Source: Saccharomycopsis crataegensis
Lineage: Eukaryota; Ascomycota; Saccharomycetes; Ascoideales; Saccharomycopsidaceae
Reading direction: 5' to 3'
Assembly (NCBI RefSeq): GCF_037102585.1
Contig: NW_027043820.1
Coordinates: forward strand, 2,204,501 to 2,268,500
Length of the DNA stretch: 64,000 bases
Part shown: in pieces, positions 59,211 to 64,000 of the stretch
How the letters are laid out: the number at the start of each line of letters is the position of its first letter
How positions within the stretch are numbered: position 1 is the first letter of the stretch
The notes under the pieces: generated by a model
Told to the model about the DNA's origin: nothing
Databases searched by the model: none
What the model saw: only the letters and a program-made list of their open reading frames with translations
Made by a program: the position numbers and the translations under genes

Positions 59211-59489
59211 ATGTGGGACCCTAGTGAATATTCGACGATCGTTACTAGTGTATGCGACGTTATTCCACCTGGCAACTTATCTGACTCTGTGAACTCCCGA
59301 AAGAAAAAATACTTCTTTGATGAATGTCGAACCATTGGGGAGTTAAACGAGCATATGGAAGTGGTTTCCTTGCTCACGGATTTACTCGATGCTAATCGTA
59401 GCGACAATCCACGTTCGGAGAAAAATAGCTTGGGTCCAATTAAGATTAATAGCAGCCAGTGGCTTCAAAGTAAAGGAGATAAGGAGTGA
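59211..59489 (+). CDS. Small protein of unknown function
   Basis: A 92-codon ORF (MWDPSEYSTIVTSVCDVIPP at the start, SSQWLQSKGDKE at the end) not matching any family I know. Arguments for a real gene: an upstream TATAAATA about 175 bp before the ATG, a purine-rich start context (TTTAAATATG), a balanced hydrophilic composition unlike the Phe/Leu-rich shadow frames nearby, and a predicted helix with a leucine pattern (IGELNEHMEVVSLLTDLLDANR). It has no signal peptide or membrane segment. The simple repeats in its leader are probably untranslated. Confidence 0.5.
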   Translation: MWDPSEYSTIVTSVCDVIPPGNLSDSVNSRKKKYFFDECRTIGELNEHMEVVSLLTDLLDANRSDNPRSEKNSLGPIKINSSQWLQSKGDKE

Positions 59490-59879
59490 TGGTGGTGCTG
59501 CTCTTGTTGTTACTATATCATTTATATCATTTTTGAGTTCCGTCAAGTGACTTCTGGGCGTGGGTATTGGTTTTGCGTTATTTATTTTCTTTCTTTCTTT
59601 CTTATCGGTGATATTTGGGATTATGGGTTACAATTTGCGAGCGATTAGCTGCTTCATTCTTTTTCTTTTCTTTTCACTTTTTATAATTTTTTTTGTTTCT
59701 TCTTTGTGTAAAAGTCTCTGCAATTTTATCTTTAGAAATTCTTAATGGAAATGATAATATTCATCACAATTAGCTAAAGTACGTAAAATAAAGAATGAAT
59801 CAGATTTCTGGGCTTTCCCTTATTCTTATCCAACTAATAATTCTCTTGATAGGGCACAAGCTTGATTAAATATATTGTT
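59490..59879. other. Short AT-rich intergenic region
   Basis: T-rich sequence, with an unconvincing 61-codon Phe/Leu/Ser-rich frame at 59560-59745. I see no promoter element worth naming. Confidence 0.4.
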
Positions 59880-60053
59880 ATGGCTCCAGCAGTCAGTTCA
59901 CCGTTGCAAGCGGTTTTCCGGACACTTGCCAACACAAAATTGAGAATTACTGCAGTATCTTCCCGTATCAAATATTATAGAAATTTCCAATACTCATTAG
60001 TGAGAAGAGGGTTCATGTACGCTTTTCTTTGGCGGCCCAACGATAACATTTAA
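59880..60053 (+). CDS. Possible 57-residue basic protein
   Basis: A short frame MAPAVSSPLQAVFRTLANTK continuing to FLWRPNDNI. It is basic, has no acidic residue before the last few, and contains a predicted amphipathic N-terminus that could target mitochondria, and a short aromatic segment (RRGFMYAFLW). These are traits of small respiratory-chain or TOM/TIM subunits, but I cannot match it to one. It may be a chance ORF. Confidence 0.3.
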   Translation: MAPAVSSPLQAVFRTLANTKLRITAVSSRIKYYRNFQYSLVRRGFMYAFLWRPNDNI

Positions 60054-60656
60054 TTCATTGAAAAGTACCTCATTCCAGCTTCTTCTCCAGTTGAAAACAG
60101 TTTGTAAAGGCACTGATATCTTTCTACTTTGCCGCCTTGTAGGTCGGCCTTTACTACTACAACTAATTTGTCAAAATCTCTAGTACATACTTTAATTATG
60201 ATGTCTATACTATCCTCTAGGTATTCTTTCCCTCAATATCTCCTACATATCTGGTCTAGCCAACACCAGAGTCATCTCCTAGCGCTATTTTACATTCCAA
60301 ATCATTTCATTGGGATCTGTATAGAACCTACTACCTAATACGTCCGCTAATATCCTGGACCTTTTCAAATCCATACTGAGGTGCTCTCTGCACAAAATGT
60401 CACATTACTGTATTACCCGATCTGGGCGTACCCGTTAATTCGTTCCCCTATTCGCCCGAAAATCCCATCACGTGCATTTCATGCCGAAACTGAGTGTACA
60501 TATTAATTATATATATATAGATAGCTTGCTTCATTTTACTTCTAGTTGGTATGAGTAGTTAAAGTGTATGAGATATATATAAAGATCACAAACGAAATCA
60601 ATACTCTTTCACATCCACTTTCCTGAGGATCTATTCATATCTTACTTACAATAATA
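60054..60656. other. Intergenic region upstream of the PA-domain gene
   Basis: Contains ATCACGTG (60467-60474) 183 bp before the next ATG, preceded by a C-rich stretch (CGTTCCCCTATTCGCCCG at 60441-60458), and TATATATATA (60510-60519). A 69-codon frame at 60129-60338 is unsupported. Confidence 0.4.
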
Positions 60657-61499
60657 ATGGCACATTCTAGTTTCTCAAGTGCACCACTCTGTCAGCGTGT
60701 ATTATTTCTATTTGCTTGTGTTTTTACATTTTTCGTTAGCTTGTTCCTAATTATTCGCGATGAAAATTACAGTACTTCAATCAGCTATTCAACCACATCG
60801 GCAGCTTTATCCTGGGTGCCGTTGAATTCAAATACCACCATAAGTTATCCTGCAAGATACTCGGCATTTTCCCCTACTATTGAAACCGTGACTAGACACA
60901 ATGGGAGTCTCGGAGTTCACCAATATCGTGGCCAGACATTGTATGTCTCATATGATGCTTGTAATCCAGCTCTTTTAAAAGCCTCATTAGAAGAAGAGCC
61001 ACTTTACAACACTACCCTGAAGATGTTTGTCCTGGATGATGTCATTCCCATCGTTATCCGTGGAGGTTGTCAGTTTAAAGACAAAGTCATCAACTTACAA
61101 GACCTCGGAGCTAAAGCGGTAATTGTTGGAAATGACATGAACCAACCAAAACTAATTGAAATGAGGGCTGATTTCCAACTTAAAGACGTTATCATTCCCG
61201 CACTTTTCGTCTCACAAGCCGCTAGGCTAGATTTGCATCAAACAATTTTCAGAAGTGATGATATTATTGAAATAACGTTACTGACCTCCCAAAACGTTCC
61301 TTTGAGAGAGCAAAAATTTCTATTCTACATAATGGGGCTCATTTTGATATCCGTTTCTTTTGCTACAGGCTATGGTATTCATCTTGTTCGAGCTGAGTTA
61401 AAAAATTCAAAGAAAATTGAATCTGATGTTAACATTGAGCTTATTCCAGATGTGCTGTACAAAGAACAAGAAGCAAACGTCTACAGCAATTCTAATTAG
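60657..61499 (+). CDS. PA-domain transmembrane protein lacking a RING domain
   Basis: The 280-residue protein has a signal anchor near residues 16-33 (VLFLFACVFTFFVSLFLII), a luminal domain with N-glycosylation sites, and a protease-associated (PA) domain at about 95-205. The PA core is visible: YDACNP near its start, VLDDVIPIVIRGGCQFKDKVINLQDLGAKAVIVGND (the R-G-x-C-x-F-x-x-K motif) and VIIPALFVSQAARLDL. A transmembrane helix follows (FLFYIMGLILISVSFATGYGIHLV), then a short cytosolic tail. PA-TM-RING proteins are ubiquitin ligases of Golgi and vacuole membranes, but no RING cysteines are present here or in the next 250 bp. It may be a sorting receptor or dominant-negative-like relative; function unknown. 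Confidence 0.75.
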   Translation: MAHSSFSSAPLCQRVLFLFACVFTFFVSLFLIIRDENYSTSISYSTTSAALSWVPLNSNTTISYPARYSAFSPTIETVTRHNGSLGVHQYRGQTLYVSYDACNPALLKASLEEEPLYNTTLKMFVLDDVIPIVIRGGCQFKDKVINLQDLGAKAVIVGNDMNQPKLIEMRADFQLKDVIIPALFVSQAARLDLHQTIFRSDDIIEITLLTSQNVPLREQKFLFYIMGLILISVSFATGYGIHLVRAELKNSKKIESDVNIELIPDVLYKEQEANVYSNSN

Positions 61500-61752
61500 A
61501 GTGTTTTTAAACCAATATAAGTTTATATTATTTTTAGATCTTCATGCACTGACCATGAGATCCTGTTTGTAGTACATTTTAATGGAGATATTTTACACTA
61601 CATTCTTTTTCATTTGTAATAATTTCTTATACACGTTATGTGACTATCATCAAGATATTATGTATAATCATAAGCAGTCAGCATATCTTTACATTAAACT
61701 CAGTTTATCCAAAAGAAAAAAAAAAAAAAAAAAAATATTCTATAAGTCCAAT
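61500..61752. other. Convergent intergenic region
   Basis: Short AT-rich region with an A tract (61714-61735) between the converging PA-domain and helical-repeat genes. Nothing else seen. Confidence 0.45.
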
Positions 61753-64000
61753 CTAATAATCTTTATAAGCCATATCTTCAATATCTTTTAACCTCTTCAT
61801 CGTCTTAACATCACCTTTAAATCGTTCCTTTAACCGATCCATCAGTTCATTGACCCCAAAATCCTCAAAGATATATGTTTCATAAACCGTATTAGGATAG
61901 TAAGTCACCACCTTCCAACAAAGCGAAATGGTTGCCGTGGCTACGGAATCCTCACCCCAAAGATGTCTTATCATAATGACTGATCTGTACGAAGGAACAA
62001 CCGCTTCTGTCATATTCTCAAAGAACAACTTCACAATTGTGTCATTCTCTCTGTCACGAATCACTTTGTAGAAAAACTGCCAGATGCTCACAGTAAGCAG
62101 CAATGGGACGTCTTTGCTTAAAAGTGTCAACATTGGTTTCAAGAAATAATAAGCGGCCCTTGAATCCTTTGATTTATTAGGAGTGTCACCAATGTACTTA
62201 GTAACGATGGTAATAATACCTTGGATGACTTGCTCCGCACAAGACTTACTGACTTGGTCAAATGTATCATCATCACAACAAGCCTTGGGCAAACAATCAT
62301 TAAATAGTCTTAATAAGGTTTTCCAAAAATCATCCATATCGGCTGCAGGAATTTTGGCAAGATCTAATCCTCTCCACAATAAGACAAAGTATTTGATGTT
62401 AATTTTATCAACAATCGATGTTGGTGCCGAATTGATAGTTTGAAACGTAATCGAAAAAATATCAATATTCTGCTCAGTGGGGATATCTTTGACACAGATT
62501 GGGTGATTATCTAAGATGGTACCAAAGAATTGGCAAAGATACTCTAACATCGAAATATTCTCTGCAAAATTTTTTTGTGCTATCACTGGCTTTAATAATT
62601 CTATCACCACAGGAAGAGTCTTAAAAATATTAGCTTTGTATAAACATATACTCTTTGCAGAAACATTGGCTCCAGTTTTATCAAAGTAACCACGAATAAA
62701 TAGAATGAAATATTTTCGATATCCAGGTCTAGTACAAAAATAATCCACCATCAAGGGAATGGCATTGGTGGCTTCAAATTCTTGTTCAAACCCCCCATTT
62801 TTGCCAAGGTTCTCTAGAATAAAGAACACTTTTTCGTGTAAAAAAGATTGGGAATCTTCAAGGACCGGAACGAGCAAAACGTTGAAAAAATCCCATTCTT
62901 TCACAATTTCATTCAAGATTTCTCGTTTTTCAGCACCAATAAACATAATAAGAACGTTGAGAACTTTATAGGCATTAAATTTCACATCGTCGTTTTCCGA
63001 ACTTAACGCCAAAGAATAAATCTCCATTAAAAACGTTGGATGACTGATCAAATGATCCAGCCTTTTAGACTGTATGATGACATTTGCGAGGAACATTAAA
63101 ATGAGTCTTTTAAATTCATCTTCAGCCCCCGCAAGCAATGTTGAAAAAGTAGAGTAGTATTCTTCATTTAGTTCGAAGCTGGCAAGTGATAATCCCACGC
63201 AAGCATTCATCAACCTCATGGCATCCTCATTCTGCAATTCTATGATCTTGGGGACAAAGAAATTGAGATAATCACCGTGGCACAACGTATCATGTAACCT
63301 TTTATGTTGCGCAGTAGATTGTCTCAATATATACTGTGATATGAAGAAGAACTCTACTCGGTCCTCTTCACAGAGAATCTGCTCTTTACCATTAGATTTC
63401 TGGAGCACGTCCTTTAATTTTTCCATCTTTTTTGCAACATAAAAAAAAAAAACTGTGTCATCAATCATCTTGGAAAACTCATTGTCTGCACAATGAGCAC
63501 GATAGAAATTGGCTACCGGAAGTTTAAGTTCTTGGTTATCGTTATTTAGAATGATGAATAATTTATTGACCAAAGACCTTTTTTTATTTTGAGGAATCTT
63601 TGGCAAACAAAAGTCAAGTAAATCAGTCATGGCCTGCACCTGCTCCTTATTAGTGATATTGGCTGATTTCCAATTATCTAAGAGGTAGTTTATGAATTCC
63701 GCGATATCAATTCTTTGGTCAGTACTGTTTTCATCCTCCCCAGATTTCCATACCCGTTGGCGTTCACGAAGATAAAGGAATTCAAAATTCCTAACCACCA
63801 AAATATCTTTTGGGTAATCGCTTTGGCGGACCATGGGATCCGTTTGATTTTTATACATATCAAACAATTCTCGGATAATAAAAATATTTGACGCTAATAA
63901 TTGCCTGACCATCTCCATATTCAAATTTGGATTGGTTATCAAGAAGAAATGGAGAAAGTACTGAAGATGATATTGGATTTCAAAAGAGGAATTGAGTTCT
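61753..64000 (-). CDS. Helical-repeat (ARM/HEAT-like) protein, C-terminal part
   Basis: The frame is open to the right edge of the window (it enters as ELNSSFEIQY, then HLQYFLHFFL), so the N-terminus is missing; about 748 codons are seen. The protein is almost all amphipathic helices of 12-18 residues in pairs, for example AMRLMNACVGLSLASFEL, RLILMFLANVIIQSKR and KFNAYKVLNVLIMFIG, and later EKVFFILENLGKNG. This is the pattern of armadillo/HEAT solenoids such as karyopherins, Smk1/Psy2-type phosphatase subunits or trafficking scaffolds. The end (NELMDRLKERFKGDVKTM, then KRLKDIEDMAYKDY) is charged. I do not recognise a specific family. Confidence 0.55.
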   Translation of the reverse strand, partial: ELNSSFEIQYHLQYFLHFFLITNPNLNMEMVRQLLASNIFIIRELFDMYKNQTDPMVRQSDYPKDILVVRNFEFLYLRERQRVWKSGEDENSTDQRIDIAEFINYLLDNWKSANITNKEQVQAMTDLLDFCLPKIPQNKKRSLVNKLFIILNNDNQELKLPVANFYRAHCADNEFSKMIDDTVFFFYVAKKMEKLKDVLQKSNGKEQILCEEDRVEFFFISQYILRQSTAQHKRLHDTLCHGDYLNFFVPKIIELQNEDAMRLMNACVGLSLASFELNEEYYSTFSTLLAGAEDEFKRLILMFLANVIIQSKRLDHLISHPTFLMEIYSLALSSENDDVKFNAYKVLNVLIMFIGAEKREILNEIVKEWDFFNVLLVPVLEDSQSFLHEKVFFILENLGKNGGFEQEFEATNAIPLMVDYFCTRPGYRKYFILFIRGYFDKTGANVSAKSICLYKANIFKTLPVVIELLKPVIAQKNFAENISMLEYLCQFFGTILDNHPICVKDIPTEQNIDIFSITFQTINSAPTSIVDKINIKYFVLLWRGLDLAKIPAADMDDFWKTLLRLFNDCLPKACCDDDTFDQVSKSCAEQVIQGIITIVTKYIGDTPNKSKDSRAAYYFLKPMLTLLSKDVPLLLTVSIWQFFYKVIRDRENDTIVKLFFENMTEAVVPSYRSVIMIRHLWGEDSVATATISLCWKVVTYYPNTVYETYIFEDFGVNELMDRLKERFKGDVKTMKRLKDIEDMAYKDY

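Noticed and set aside
1-64000. tRNA genes
   Set aside because: I looked for B-box-like GGTTCGAATCC sequences by eye and found only matches inside coding genes without a fitting A box; a tRNAscan run would settle it.

Overview
The window is nuclear DNA of an ascomycete yeast (Saccharomycotina). Genes are compact and intronless, spaced by AT-rich promoters with long A and T tracts, and almost every recognisable protein has a clear budding-yeast counterpart. In-frame CTG codons are scarce. In the MFS transporter at 42547-44040 I checked every CTG by eye: the only two in frame lie in the Ser-rich N-terminal tail and none encodes a membrane leucine. This suggests a CUG-Ser-clade yeast but does not prove it; protein statements below use the standard code, so residues written Leu at CTG may be Ser. 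I saw no tRNA, rRNA or CRISPR.

Left block (1-31.4 kb, conserved housekeeping): the 3' end of a PPR protein; SST2 (RGS regulator of mating signalling, with two pheromone-response elements next to a TATA box); GCD11 (eIF2 gamma); BMS1 (40S assembly GTPase); a MEP1/MEP3-type ammonium permease with a palindromic GATA site; an acyl-protein thioesterase with an added membrane anchor; PRP22 (spliceosomal DEAH helicase); DPH1 (diphthamide); ERO1 (ER oxidase, with a perfect heat-shock element); a probable Bro1/PalC-like protein; a DUF218 protein; a PXA2-type peroxisomal ABC half-transporter; a secreted aspartyl protease; and a small LYR-motif protein.

Middle block (31.4-45.7 kb, fast-evolving): an RTA1-family membrane protein followed by a 28-bp x3 tandem repeat; a decayed Zn2Cys6 regulator gene split by a solo LTR (34777-35045) with matching 7-bp inverted ends and a 5-bp target duplication; a GPI-anchored, repeat-rich Flo/PA14-like adhesin; a 2.7-kb AT-rich gene-poor tract with one signal-peptide ORF; then PRP21, an MCH-type transporter and a second gene-poor tract. 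This is the most accessory-looking part.

Right block (45.7-64 kb): RPA34 (RNA polymerase I), RRP36 (rRNA processing), ECT1 (CDP-ethanolamine synthesis), a disordered His/Asn-rich protein, INO1 (inositol synthesis), ATG13 (autophagy initiation), two small unrecognised ORFs, a PA-domain membrane protein without a RING domain, and the 3' part of a helical-repeat protein running off the right edge.

Themes: ribosome production (BMS1, RPA34, RRP36, with GCD11 and DPH1 in translation) recurs, and several of these promoters carry RRPE/PAC-like motifs. Splicing (PRP22, PRP21) and phospholipid precursor synthesis (ECT1, INO1) are each represented twice. The promoter elements found for SST2, the ammonium permease and ERO1 match the known regulation of those genes in other yeasts.
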